In this document: positions 33,026 to 47,300 of the stretch, one piece after another
Layout of the letters: every line of letters begins with the position of its first letter
Position numbering within the stretch: position 1 is the stretch's first letter
Origin: Gymnogyps californianus
Lineage: Eukaryota; Chordata; Aves; Accipitriformes; Cathartidae
NCBI RefSeq assembly: GCF_018139145.2
Contig: NC_059471.1
Coordinates: forward strand, 203,751,494-203,815,493
Direction: 5' to 3'
DNA: 64,000 nucleotides
Made by a program: the position numbers and the translations under genes
The notes under the pieces: generated by a model
Seen by the model: only the letters and a program-made list of their open reading frames with translations
Database searches by the model: none
What the model was told of the DNA's origin: nothing

Positions 33026-36000
33026 GGATCAGATGGCGTGCAGCAGCCTGATACTGCCTGAGGATTTGGTGTATTGTTTTCGTTTCTGCTCCATTCTCAC
33101 ACTTAGCAATACTCAATGCGGTAGTATCACAATTTACTCAGCTACGTGAGGACATGAGGACAGAGACTTGTGAGGCAGAGGATTGAAGCTGGGGCTGTGA
33201 AGTATGAGACAGTGAAGGGACATGGTGGACAAAAAGTTGGATCTCTGCCGGAAAGTTGAGGAGTGGAAGAAAGAAAAAGATGGGGGATGTGAAGCTAGGG
33301 TCCTGATCTGAGGACATGGAGATGTGCAATAAGAGCATGAGGGAGGCAGTGGATGTGGTTTTGGGATCTTCACCCTAAGAAGCATGTGGCAGAACAGCTG
33401 TGGCAGCACGGATGTAGGTTTATAAGTTGGAAAAAAGGTTATGTAGTGGGGTGAATGGGAAGTGGCAGGCATTGGCTTGAAGAGGAGGATTGGGTGGTCC
33501 TATGACAGTAAGGGAACAGAAAAAAATAACTTTTCCACAATAATTTCAGTTTCTACCTCAATATCTTGCCTGGGACGTACATCGTCTAAAGCCATCCTTG
33601 GAATCTTTCTACATTTGGGTAGCACTACTATTTCATCTAGGCTATTGGAAAATAATTATAATAATCCTGGTCTCACAAAGATAAATGACAAGCCTGATTT
33701 TGAAAGGAGCAATTTCAATAGACCTGGGCCTGAATAAAGTGGTCTGAAGGCAAACAAAATCTTAGTCACGTAAAGGAGACAGATGCAATATTTGTCGCTG
33801 GCTCTGTTCCTTGCTGCCTGTAAGCTCTGTGACTAGAGAAAGCCTTTAGAAATATCACACAGGGATAGGGCCAAATTCATCTGGATACAAACACAGAATC
33901 ACTTTTTTACAGTTGCTGAGTTTAGATTATGCTTATTTTATCTGAGAGCAAACATGAGTGAAAAAAAATAAGCCACTTCTTACAAGTGACATGAGGCAAC
34001 ATTATATCTGAGTAATGACTTGACTGAGTCTGCCACCACATTAATACGTAAAAGGCAGCAGGAAAGCAGTGCAATACTCCGGATGTAGATACTTCTTGCC
34101 TGTGGATCTGAACATCAACATCATGGAGCAGCCTAAGACCACAAGAGCTTTCTTAACGGAACAGAAGACCCCACACAGTAAGCATACTGTCCAACAAATG
34201 TTTTGACAGAGAACTGTGAAGCTGTAAAGGTAGGTGGGTGAATGCACGGAGAGAAAAAAAACCTCTGCAGCACAGATTGACCTCAGTCACATAAAACCTG
34301 GATGTTCTAATATGAGCTACGTGGGTGATAACAAGGAAACAAGGTCAGAATATGTCCATTTGCTGTGTATGGCTCCCCTGACCATAGCTGGAGCTGAGGG
34401 AATATTGCCATCTAGTGCCACACAGAAATCCAGCTGTCTAAACAGAAAAGAGCCATTTAATTCATGTAGGCAATGGTTACAAAGCGTACTAAAAAACAGG
34501 GACATTATGTGCCAGGGACATCATTTTGGTTAGTGTCTTTGCCAAGTTTGTTATTGAAAATACAAACTTGGTACATTTTCTCCTTTAAAAAAATGACTGT
34601 GTTGTGGGAACTGAGTCATAACGCTTTGGAGGAGAGACCCTGTTCACAGTTGTTCAGAGGTTGTGAAAAAAGTGCAAAAGTACTCACATAGTGCTTTAGC
34701 AAGTAGCAGTCAGAATGATGGGATGCTGTTGAGGATGGGATTTATCTTACCTATCTTGAAATAACTAAAACATAGACCTGCATGTGTTAATGTTATACAG
34801 TCACCCTAGGCTTCTTTTGGAAACAAAGAAGCACTACTAGGTCCCAACTGGTGTGACCAACTTTAGCTGTCGCCTTTAGGATGGGAAGCGCTGTACTTTT
34901 GAAACATCTGTTTCTCCGCAGTGACAATAAAGGGGGTTTTGGATGGCTAGCTCTGATGTTCAGACCCCTCCAACCCCTAGTGCCTGTCTCTCTGTACCAT
35001 TTCTTTACCACGTACGCAATAATGTTGATGACCTGTTGGTGAAAAAATAAATACCACTTTCAGACTCCTAAAACCCATGATCTCAGTTGTTTGATTCTCA
35101 TTCAGGTCAGGGGACACATGTACTCACACAAGAGTTCCCACTGACCACAGTGGAAACAAGCGCTGGCCTATACCATATTGCATTGGCTGATAGGCAGGCA
35201 CACTGGACCATAACATATTTTATATTCACCTCTGTGTGCAACAGCATTATGAACTTCCTCCCATTGTCATGCCAGAAAGAGCCCTTAGGGGTGACAGAGC
35301 AGTTCAGTTCCCCTCAGCCAAGACCCTGCTGAGCCAGAGATGAGGTTTTTTTTAATCAGTGCATATGTTTGAGATACTTTTAATGAGGCCATCAACTCAC
35401 TTATCTATGCTACCAAATACGTGCCAGATTATAACAATTTTCAGTCATTGCCCATCTGGAGCAGATTCAAACCAGTGGTTGATTTTCAAAAGCAATTTCA
35501 AAATCAAAATCAATTAAGCAATCAAATCTTCCAGCTGCAAACAATGTCTAGATTTTCAAGCCAACAACGTAATGTTTATATATGTTGACTTAAAATTACT
35601 TAAATATCCCACCAGTACCTCTGAGTTAATTACTATGTTATTGCTTGTGGTTGTGACTTTCCCACTATTTCTACCCACTAACCATGTAAAAAAAAGGATT
35701 AAATCACAGAGGGAATCAGAGTCAATAATGTAAAAGAATATTATTTTTCAGCCTGAGAAGGGTTAGAATATTTGAGACACTCACCACTCCATTTTCTTTT
35801 AAATAGCATGAATCCCAATTAAGCTGCTAAATTCCTTTTCTTATATTTTAAAAAATTCATTCTTTCACATCATCAAATATAAATCCTTACAGGGGATTTT
35901 TTCCTTTTCTACGCTGATTATAAATATGCTGCAAAAAATGTGTATCACAAGTTCCCCCAAATGAGGAATTATTTAGGTAATAAAATGTCTCACAATAATA

Positions 36001-39000
36001 GTAGTGTATAAAGTTACTGATGCCAAACTCTGCCAGGATTTTTTAGGGGTATTTTCTTTGCTTTAGAGGGAGGTTCACTTAGCAAAGTCCTTACATGTGG
36101 TATTAGAAAAGAAGTAGAATATGTGCACTGTCCTGAGTGTCCATAAATAATGTTGAATTAAAATTCCATCTAAAAAGGAACCTGAAAAGCAAGGATGGCA
36201 GATTTATAAACACATTTTAAAGCACCTATAAATGTGACTTTCTAAAACCCTCACTCTTATCATCTCAGTTCCCCATAACTAAGATTAGCTAAAAAAATCT
36301 AAGCTAATAGCTTCCAGAAATAAATACCAAGAAGCTCGCAGCAAATTCTGGAATTCCCCCGTACCTCTTCATCCATGGGGACGCAGACTGACCTTTCAGA
36401 TGCAACATAAACCCAGCTGATTTCCTCAGGCTTTTGCCTGAGATGAAGGCTAGCTCAGACAGTTTGGGTGTTCTAGGCAGGCAGGAAAGGATTACTAACA
36501 TTAGTTCAGTATCTTAATTGCCGTACTTAAAGACTGCATACTTGCCTAGAGCTGGATCCAGCACAGAGAGAAAGCTCTCACTGACTTCACTGGGATCTGG
36601 ATCAGCCGTTTAAGTTTGAAGGAGCTGGGGAAGTGGCAGGAAGGATAGACATTTTACCTGCTGGTACAAACTGTCATGGCTGTACTGACATTTGCATCAG
36701 CCAAACCTTCACCCCAGGACATGCACAGCTTTATGACCCTATGATATAAAATAAATTCACAAATTGTTTTCCTGTGCTAAGGGGCAGCAGTGAGATGACA
36801 CGCCAAATCTCTTTAAGAATCAAAAGGTGGACACCCCAAAATGTTCACACACCCAGCAGTCCAGTTGGATGGCCAGTCTTACTGCAAAGAAAGGTAATGT
36901 CCATACATGTTTAACAACAGCACCTAGGTATCTTTTGTTTCAGTTGACACTAATGGCAGACAGTGGGTTTTAGCCATTTTGCTTTACTGATATTTGCAAA
37001 CCTCTGAGACTGTTTCCTTGTATAAACCATTTTTCTGGACATGGGCATTTTTCTTGACTAAACCAGCCTAAGCTGTACAGTCCACTCAGCTGTTTCATCT
37101 CAGCCTGGGCTACGCGAGGCTAATGCGCCCGCACAACTGCTGGTGTTGCCGCACAGGGAACTGGATCCATGAATTGATGCTGGATAAGAACTGAGTGGAT
37201 GACACGGCCAGGAACAAATGGCCAGGAAATAGGGGGTCTGGGCAAGAAAGTGCCTGTGGAACCACAGCCTAAAACACTCCCTTCATTTGTGTCCAGAGGA
37301 TGTGGAATAATGCTGGTCCAGGTTGCGGGATACACCATAAATGGGTTTTACAGACCCTGAAACCTCAAATGTTGTTGCTGTTTTGTGAATACAGAAATTT
37401 AGCCTTGCTTCTGCTTAAAAAAAAAAAAAAGTGCTAAACATTATACTATTAGCTTTTCCTGTTGAATTAAATGCTCTGTGAAGTATCAGAGGGGCAGTCA
37501 CCATGTCCCAGCTAAATGGTTTGTTTGTAGCAAATTACTTTCTATTCTTAAGCAAAAAGAATTTAATCAAGCATCAAGAACAAAGTACATCTTGACAGAT
37601 TAGCAGGGTTGCTGCTGTTAAAACAAATTTGTTGCCAGATTTGTTTACAAAACTTATCTTTCAGGGATGGGTGAACTTCCTGGAATTTGCCAATCTTTTG
37701 AATAAATATTGTGGAGGATTTGTAAAATGAGAATTAATTAAACTTTTCTTCTGAGTGTAAACCAGGCATTTTGCTCAGTGTAAAAAATTGCTTGCAAGCA
37801 AAGGGAAGTCTTTTTTGGGAGGGTGGAAAGGCAAGGAAATCTGAGCACTCCCTTTCCTTTTCCAAACAAAATTTGGGATATAATAACTATGACTAACATA
37901 GGAATTGTAGTTTATACATTAGATTTGATATATCCCTTTTTAACTTTCTTCACAGTTCTGAACTGAGCTCAATACGTTTGACTTCAGCTTTCAAATCCCT
38001 CAGAGGTTTATTTTTCTACAAGTCTTTTTGATTTGGCTGCTTCTGTACAATACATGGCAGATGTGTTCATTTCTGGATGTGGGACTTTTTGATACTGACT
38101 CCTATATATGACTTGTGTTGCTCTAACGAAGGCCTTTGAGTGTTAGTTTGGATGGATGGTATCACCATCTCAGACAAAGAGATAAGCTTATTGTCATCAT
38201 CCATTCATTCTGCTGGTATATCTGAAAGGACCAGATAATGAAATGCTCATCCTAGCCAGGGAGAAAACAAGGATAAGTATTTGCATTCCACCTTTTCCCT
38301 CACTGCAAGTTGTTTTTTTGTGGGATTTGGGGAGGGGGGTGTTATTTTTTTAAGTGGTCATGAGGAAAATATTCTTCATTTATGAAACAGCAAACAGCAA
38401 ACCTTCTGCTCTTTCATGTATAAAGTCAAGAAACAGTCACTAAAGATCCCATCTATTACAATGATTTTGCTGTGGCTCCATTGGAGAGGAAATCCAAAGA
38501 TGGTAACTCTAATAAAGAGACAAACAATCCTCTCATTTAGACTAAGATTTTTTATATTTTTTTTGGTCAAATGCCACTAACCGGAGAAATTAGTCCTTCC
38601 ACTGCTACCATTTGGAAAATATTGTTTCTGACAAAGCCAGTGGCAGAAGTCAGTCCGGCAACGGACAGTCTGCCAATGGCAGCAACAACTTGATGGACAC
38701 CAACATCACTGTCCAGGTGAATTAAGCACACGGGCTGTCGGTAGGTCCTACAGATAAGTTACAAAAGAGTTCACAGACTTCACAGAAGACACAGGATTTT
38801 AAAAGCATGTAGCATTCAGGCAAACAGTCTTTCTTTGATTCTTTACGTGTCAAATCAGGAGGATTGATTCTTCACAGTTCCCTTTCCCTAAAATATTTCC
38901 AGCTTTTGAAATTATCATGACTGGTCTTAAAGGTTTGATCAGTCAGAGCTACCACACGCTGCTGCTGTCCTAATAAAATTAAACTCCACTGGGTCCACCC

Positions 39001-39531
39001 TTCCAAAGCCTTGCTGGGTGCATTTAAGCAGTGTTTCCCATGGTCATATGTATGAAGCTGCATGTTGGCAGGATGGATAAGCATCTCCATTTTAAAGACA
39101 GCCTCAAGCTTTTGCTTAAAGAGGCTAACACTGCCACTAACAACTGGGAAATCCTGGCAGATAGTCCACATGAATATCTCTTTCTATATTTGCACAATGT
39201 CAAGCACACTATCAGCACTGAATAAATAATAATCATAGAAACCTGGAATCAGCCAGGAAATAGCTGTGAATGAGACATTCATATTTTAAAACTTGAAACG
39301 GCAAAATTATCTTGTTATGATTCTGGGCAAACTGTTCTTCTGCTTTTTCCCCGTTGTTTTCTTTTCCTAAAGAAGAAGAAATGCTAACGCTGCTGCTGAA
39401 GGTACCAAAAAAAAAGAGTTTACTTGCTCCTGTATTACAGAATTACACATCTGAAGTGTCCTGCCTGCTTAATACATAAAATCCCTTCAAGGAGCAAAAT
39501 GAAGAACAGTCCTGATTTTAAATCCAAAGAA

Positions 39532-39567
39532 TCCATTTCTAATTGGGGGGGGGGAATTAGAAATGGA
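39532..39567. repeat. 13-bp perfect inverted repeat around a G10 run
   Basis: TCCATTTCTAATT (39532-39544) and its exact reverse complement AATTAGAAATGGA (39555-39567) flank ten G residues (39545-39554), forming a potential hairpin with a homopolymer loop. Confidence 0.97.
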
Positions 39568-40723
39568 ATACAAATGCATTATATGGGAGAAAGAGGGAGA
39601 GAAGACAATCTCGCTCTTGATAATGTCTGGACAAAGTCAACTTTTTTCTAAATATGATTGAAACTCCATGTTAAAAGGGATTTATACGAGTCATAAATCT
39701 TTAAAACAATGAGCAAAATTCATGGGGAATTCAGTCTCCAGCTCTATAGAAATAATAATAAAGGGCGACTCCCTTTGGTAAAACAAGTTGAATTTGGTAA
39801 CTTATTTAATTCAGACTCTTGACAAACATTCAGGGTTGCTCTTTCTTCACAAAAGAATCAATTATGTCTCCTTCTCTGTTGAGGTGTAGGGCTCCTAGAG
39901 TATACTAAGGGTATTTCAAGACTGTATTTTTATGGTTACAGATGAGAAGAAACAGATTCTTAATGTACTTTAAAATCGGCTTTTATAATTGCTGCCAGGG
40001 ATACACGTACAAACATTTTTTTCATTTATTGGTCATCTTTAACAGAAATACAAAAAGATCAGAGGAATGCCTCAGTATAATCAAATCGCAATTAAGTTAG
40101 TCCAGAAGCATTTGTCAAAAAGATATAATGGCAAGGACTATAAAGGAAAAGAATAAACTGAAAACACAGAATGCCAAAAAATCACCATCTGCTGAGATGA
40201 TGGAGTATCATGCTCAAAGCTGTTAAGGTGTTACTAGAGCTGTTGTATGTTACAACATTAAACAGTTAATTGCAGTTCATGGGTTTTAAGTAAAAGGACT
40301 GGGGACTGCTTTTTACCATAGCAACCACAAAAAAGAAATCTCTTAAAGCATATATGCAATATGCACCAACAAAAAAGCAAAGAAAATAAATATATTTGGA
40401 ATTCAGCATTTAAACTAGAATTATTTGGAGAAATTCCTCTTTTCAAATTTACATTCAGAGTATCCTGGAGAGAATAAGACATTCATTCCAAAATTACCAA
40501 AAGTCTTTTCTGAGGGACAAGAAGATGTATTAGATTCTGTATCTTACCTCACTAACAACTGTTAAGATGACTCCTGCTGCTTAGGTAAACAGAGTATGGA
40601 AGTGAATGGATAGAAAAGAAAGGAAAACTTCTATCATCTCACTGATGTGTGGCCACTTGTGCTGCAGGCAGGGTATGGGTATAAATGAATTGGTCAAGAT
40701 CACACGTGTACTATTGTTTACCT

Positions 40724-41327
40724 TGTCGTGGTTTAACCCCAGCCAGCAACGAAGCACCACGCAGCCACTTCCCCCTCCCCCCTCCCAGTGGGGTGAGGAG
40801 GAGGAAAGGAAAAAAAAGTAAAACTCGTGGGTTGAGATAAGAACAGTTTAATAACTAAAGTAAAATATAAGACTAACAATAGTAATAATGAAATATAATA
40901 ATAATAGTAGTAATGAAAAGGAATATAACAAAAAAAGGAAGGGGGGGGGAAGAAAAAAAAACCAGTGATGCACAATGCAATTGCTCACCACCCGCTGACT
41001 GATGCCCTGTTAGTTCCTGAGCCGCGATCCATGCTTCCCGGCCAACTCCCCCCTGTTTATATACTGGGCATGACGTTCCATGGTATGGAATACCCCTTTG
41101 GCTAGTTCAGGTCAGCTGCCCCGGCTCTGCTCCCTCCCAGCTTCTTGCACACCTGCTTGCTGGCAGAGCACGGGAAACTGAAAAGTCCTTGGCTTAAGAT
41201 AAGCGCTACTTAGCAACAACTAAAACATCAGCGTGTTATCAACATCATTCTCACACTAAATCCAAAACCCAGCACTGTACCAGCTACTAAGAAGAGAGTT
41301 AACTCTGTCCCAGCTGAAACTAGGACA
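40724..41327 (-). mobile_element. Solo LTR of an endogenous retrovirus (avian ERVL-like family)
   Basis: A 604-bp element with ends TGTC...GACA, flanked by an ACCT duplication (40720-40723 and 41328-41331). On the minus strand it begins TGTCCTAGTTTCAGCTGGGA and has a TATA box (CAGTATATAAACAGG, around 41055-41072), followed by AT-rich simple sequence. It matches from memory the abundant neoavian LTR with the CCCACGAGTTTTAC and GTTGATAACAC blocks. No internal gag, pol or env sequence lies beside it, so it is a recombined solo LTR. It falls in the CDHR3-ATXN7L1 intergenic region. Confidence 0.9.
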
Positions 41328-44300
41328 ACCTTTTGCCACCAACCATTTCTGTTGTGTGCTGAGGTGAGCCTATTTGTGGTCTTTTAGCATGAGAAGCAAG
41401 TTACGGTCACAACATTTCTGATTGTTTAATCTCAGGACAGGTCAACTTTGAGAGGAGGACAGGAGAAAAGGAAAGTAAAATGACAATGACATCATCATCA
41501 TTCCTTAAATATTAACACATGACATTTTGATACCAATGGAACTTCTTATCCATGTTCCCTTTTGAAATAAAATGCTGATGAGTTCAACCATCTTTCCAGA
41601 CGTGGTTCCGTTTTGATGGAATAGTTATTTTGATGTATGATTCTTCTGAAGCCTTTGCAAAGGCTACATAGCTGTAGGGGCAGCAGATTAGAGAGGCAGC
41701 CCAGCAAACTACCTGGAGCAGTGATCTAAAAGGTGAGATAGGAAGGTGAAGAGCAAGAAGGAGCGAGAAAGAGGGAGGTCCTGGTGATTGCTGTACCCAG
41801 AGGATACACTGAGGGCAGGAGACAAAAGGAAGGATTGTACTTCACCAGCCCTGAACTAACGGTTTGAATAAGGAAATGTTTTTTTAAAACATCTATTGTA
41901 ACTGCTAAAAACAATTATGTTTGTGGTATCTGCCGACTCTCGTAATTACCTGCTGTTGTTTTAAAAGTGTGTATGGGAAATTTTGCAAAATTAGGTCTAG
42001 GACCAATAATCCCATGGCTGACACAGCATGCGCTTAGACTCTTACCCCACAAATGTAGTGTGAGAACTGAACAGAACAGTTGGCTACATTAAGATTCAGA
42101 TTGACAAAGACAGACTGAGGGGGTTTTGTCAGCTGATGTAAAAATTTCCATAGGCAAAAATATTAAACCCTGAATAAATGGAGGATTTCACCCACATATG
42201 ACCACTTTCAGGACCTAGAGATGCCCTTTGAGTTTTCCCTCTACAAATCCAGAAGACACACGTTCGTGGCTCTGTGCACCCGTAAGCTCTCCAAACAAGA
42301 CCATTTCTAACCCTCCAATGTAGACTCATCTCTCTATTTCAAGGAATTCATACTGTATTGCTATTAAATGTTGTGTTTATCAAGGGACTGTTGTTAGGTC
42401 TTTTCACCACCATAACTCACTCTGTTTACATACGGCCTCTAATTTCATATTTCTATTTGTTTATAACAGCATGACCCAAGTTTTGCTCCATCGGTTAAGA
42501 ACAACTTTAGAAATATTTAAAAGTGCCCAACTCTACTGTGACATGAACACATAATTCAATAAAAGGCCACTGCTTATGCTACTAATAGATTTGACTGAGT
42601 TGTACCAATTGTGGTAATTATGATGATGCATGAGGGCACAGAAAGAAAGGCTCCACTGTTTTTGTAAACAGAAGAGTAGACACCTCTTGCCATTGACAGT
42701 CAAATATGCTTAGACTCAGCCCACTATACATAAAGCATTCTGATTTTGGTAGCTTTCCTATATCACAGGCTACAATTGTAATAGTGTTTTGAAGTCACTA
42801 GTAGCTGCAATGCCAAGAGAAAAATAATGTTCTTAGCACAGAAGGAAAAACAGGCATTGTATTATCAGATTATTATAGAGTCCTTGAATGTAAATATGAA
42901 TGCGAGTAAAAATTTAAGAGCTCAGATTTAGTATATGCAGAGTAAGACTCCAATTCCACACAAGGAGGAAGAGGAGTTTGTGTTTAGCAATTGGTTTGAA
43001 TTTAAGTATTTTTAATTGATCTATTATTATTGTTATTATTATATATTACTCAGCAGAATTAAACACAGACACAGGGAATCCACAGATGCCTGCTGTCTCT
43101 TAAAGGAAAAGTATTTATTTGTCAATTAAAAGATTTGAAAAACAACAGCCAGTTCTGGCTATAATCTTGCATCAAACGGGTATCTGAAGTTGAACTACGA
43201 AATACTCAAATGCTAATTTTATAATGATTTTTAGTTAATATTTTTTTTCTAAACCAGTATTGTTCACTTTTCATCGGTCTTGTAACTTTTGCATATACCA
43301 GATGTCACATGCTGAGTATCTACAAAACGAGACTTGATTCAACACACAGAGCTGCATCACTGGAGGTTATTAGCCAGTTAAAATGTTTGATGGCCATAGA
43401 TGTACAAAGATTTTCTTAATCTGAACCTGCAAAGTTGCAGTCTTAGCTCCTAAGTGTTTCAGAAGTGTGCACCCTTCATAGGCAACATGGGATATTTATA
43501 ATAATGTCTCAACCTTTATTTTGTCTTCTTGACTAGCTATGTTCTTCCATTTAAGCCCAGAGTATCATTAGTACTGTGTGCTTATACTTTGTCTGCTTGA
43601 AGGAAATAGTGCCTTAGGAACACTCGTCAAACCATAGGTTTCCAATAAATAGACTATCAAAGGACAACATATTTATATCATTAAGAGGAGGATTTAATTC
43701 AAAAATTCATTAGATCTGTGACACTGTAACTGAGGTTCATCCACATCTGGTCTCTGCAACCATATTGCCTTTGTAAAAGGTCCGGTGAAGAGTTTGATGA
43801 CAGAAGTGTAGGGTGGCCTGAGACATTTTGAAGGACGATGGTATCAAAATGTCTGTGAAACAACCTCTCATTGCATGTAAGCCAATGCTTAAATATCAAA
43901 CATATTTTTTACTTCAGTTGCCTTTAGTTGTCAGGCACGTCACTCACTATACCCAAATTCCTGCTAAGGCCTTTGAGATCCATTTGGACTGAGTACAGGA
44001 TTTGCAGTGCTTATCAGAAGGTATTATCTTTGACTCTTCCAGGTTGGGATGGGAATCTTATCAGAACAAAGCTCCTCGCAAAGTTAGCCCATCGATGCGA
44101 GGAGCTACAAGAGACTTCCCTGTGCAATAGATGAGACACAATTGATTTCTGGCACTCCGCTTCCAGCCTCAGCCAGAAATACAAGACGAACAGGCTTGCT
44201 TTCTTCTGTGATTTCAACATGTCTGCTTCCTGTATGGGCTGGAAATAGGACATACCATAACAACTGACAAAACATTTCAGAACCTCAAGCAAGGTGTGAT

Positions 44301-47300
44301 TGGAGCCGCCTTCTGGAAGCAGCAAGGGCTTGGGGAGCCATGCGAGCAGCCTGGGCCCTCTCTGCTATCGACTGATTTAGGGCCCAAACGTAACCTCCAC
44401 CAAAGGCATTGCAGCTTGACCCTCACTCAAACCTCTTGCCTGGGTGGCCCCAAACTTTCAGAGCTGGGCTGAAGTAAACTCGAGTGTCTCCCAAACGCCA
44501 ATGGACAGTCTGTCCAGGCTGAAATCTTTATTTTGCTGTTCTGGCAGCCCTTGGGGTGTCTCCCCTCAGCCCACTCACGCACGCTGCCTGGCCCTGCCAG
44601 GGATGAGTCCCCATTTACAGTGGGGATCAGCGAGCTGCTGGGAGAGGGCGACAGCCTGCGTGCCAGCACTTGTGCAAAATGGCGGGAGGGGAGGCAGGTC
44701 CCTATGCTGAGGGAAAGGGGCCTCCAGCCAGGGCCAGGGCAAGGCTGGGAAGGAGTGCTGGCTTCCCTGGGAGAGGCAGACAAGAGCTGGCTGCTAAAAG
44801 GAGGGGAGAAGGAAAGGGGGCTTCCCCCAAGCAGGTGAGGAAGCACTTAGAGAGGAGAAGAGGGCAACTCCAAATAGCTTTGTGAGGAGAGAGGCAGCTT
44901 GCTGGTGGGAGGTGGAGAGATGATTCGGGGCTGGGAGAGATGTATGGGAGAGACCTGTCCTCCACTGAGGGAGGCAGTGGAGAGGAGAGGCTCCTAACTG
45001 CAAAGCAGGGGATAAAAAGCAAGGCAGGGCATATTAAAAGACATGGTAGTGTTTGGTGAGGCACCTGGGCCCAAGTGGGAGGGCAGTGAGCGAGAGGCTC
45101 GGAGTGAAAAACAGGCCCCAAGATGGTGCTTCAGCAGAGTGACCTGGTGGGAGATGAAAACCCACCCAGCAGTGTTAGGGTAAAAGTGACAGAAAGAGGG
45201 AACAAAATTCAGAAAAGGGAAGTGTTTGGGAGATGGAAGGATACAAACAGGAGAAATATAGCATCTACGTTGAGAAGGAACAGCAGAAAATTGATTATGA
45301 TGCAGTAACGGAGACACAGTAAGTTGCTGTTGTGTGCTGCCAACACACGCAAACGTGGCTGGTGAATGGAAAGTTATATACATTATTCAGCAGGGCAAAC
45401 TTAATTTTTAATGAAAGTATATTTCTATGCCTACCTCATGAGAAATGTGTGAAAATCTTTGGGGACCCATGTTTTGTGGTTTTCGTTACTCACACTGGCA
45501 CTGTGAGAGAGCAAAGCTTAGGAACGTAGCGTGCTGTTTGAATGTGGACTTAATACTGCGGCAAAGTAACTTTCTCCATCCCCAAGTGTTTTTATATCTC
45601 AAAATCTAAAGAACTTTGCCATGTCTTTCAAAAATGCAGGGAACTCCTACAAGTTTCTTCTTTTCTGTCCCAACTGGATGGTTAAGAGCCTTCCTCTAGA
45701 CTCTGGATATGGCCTTCAAAGATAGTATTGTTGCTGTTATTTACCAAGAAACTGTTTCAAATAAAACAAAACAGATAAATATTTAATAAATAAAATACAA
45801 GTGATTCGCTGCACCAGTGCTAGATACGCTGAATAATTTTAAGAAGCAGTACGAAACATGCACTGACAGTGTTTTAAAACAATTCCCCTATTATCTTTCC
45901 TGAGCACCTGTCAATACAGGGAAATTGAATTTTAGCCTGTCAAGTACTCTTTGACCTGTCATTCATGTCTCCCACCTTCCCAAATAGCCACACTGTTAAG
46001 AATCTACCTCTCTGTCTTCTGCAGCAAATGCACTCCCTGACCTGGTCTAATCCTCAGTTTCTTGCCTTAAGTCCACCTGATGAAGTGTTAGACCAGGGAT
46101 CTTGGGTAGTGTGTTTTAAGAAGTAAGTTTGAGATCCATGTTTCATATGGGTTGTACCATATTGCTGAGGCTGGATGTTCAGATGTTTGGTGGAGGCCGG
46201 GACATGGGGAACGTTCTTGAGGGAGCGAAAATATTGGAAAGGAAGATGGGTCTGAACTGAAGTCTCAGAGACTCCTGGCTGAAACCTGAAACTGTTGCAG
46301 AAAAAAATGAAACTGCTTTGCTTCTTACAAGCGTTGGTAAGTCCTCATGTTCAGTGAAGATGCATTTCTGCACTGTACAAAGCAGTCCTACGATACACTG
46401 ATAGTTACCATTACTAGCTTTGGTATCAGAAACACTCCAGCTATGGTAATACAGTAGATAACATAAATTATCCTCTTGAAAAGCAGGATAAATTAGCTGC
46501 AGTACAGTGCTATGTTAATGCATTTAGACTATAACCAATACCTGAGCAAAATTGTTTAGAACAAGCTTTTAGACACTGGAACTGCAGGACATGCAATTTA
46601 TTTTTTCACAGTGTTTGCATAACTCTTTTGGGTTTGAAATGTGTAGTAACTGTTGATTTTCACCTCTAGGTCACGGCCTTTTTTTGGTAGCATTTTTTCT
46701 TTAAACTTTCCAGAGTTCACTGTAATGTTATCTTATTGTGCATTTTCTGTTCATAGATCTGTGCAGTATACCTCTCTCTAGATTTCCCGTTTCATCTGAT
46801 TAGTGCTGCTGTAGTGTTTCAAGCACTGTTTTGTTTTGGATGAAGCAATTTGCAACACTTCTTTAAGAAATATGTTTTTGTTGGGATACAAGAGTATCTC
46901 ACTTAGAATTTCTTTTTCAGTTCTCCATTTTTCTCACTGCTTCTTTTTTAAGTGCTGGCTTCTTTGGCTAAGATGGAACCAAAAGCTTAATTTAGATTTT
47001 TTTTTCTTATTTCAGAGGACATTAAAATAGATTTCTCTGCTGTAAGTGTCTATTTAATACAGTTTTCCAGCTCAAGTCTTCTATGATGGCACTCAAATTG
47101 TGTTTGAGACACCTTCTGAAATTATGAAGAGATCAGAAGTAGTACAGGGACTGAACTTCTGGCCAGAGTGGCTCTAGGGAGACTGGCTCATAGTGGCTTT
47201 TACATTTGGCTTGCTAAGTGCTGAGTTGTTTTAATGGCCATCCTGTATGCATCTTTTTGCAGAAATCTAGACATAGGACTTTTTAAGTATCTGTTTTGTT

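Noticed and set aside
40733..40975. Minus-strand 80-codon frame rich in Tyr, Phe and Leu
   Set aside because: It comes from the AT-rich simple sequence inside the solo LTR.
44427..45121. Minus-strand open frames of 139 codons in a GC-richer patch
   Set aside because: Pro/Ser/Leu-rich translations of a purine-rich plus strand, with overlapping open frames in several registers, indicate composition rather than coding.
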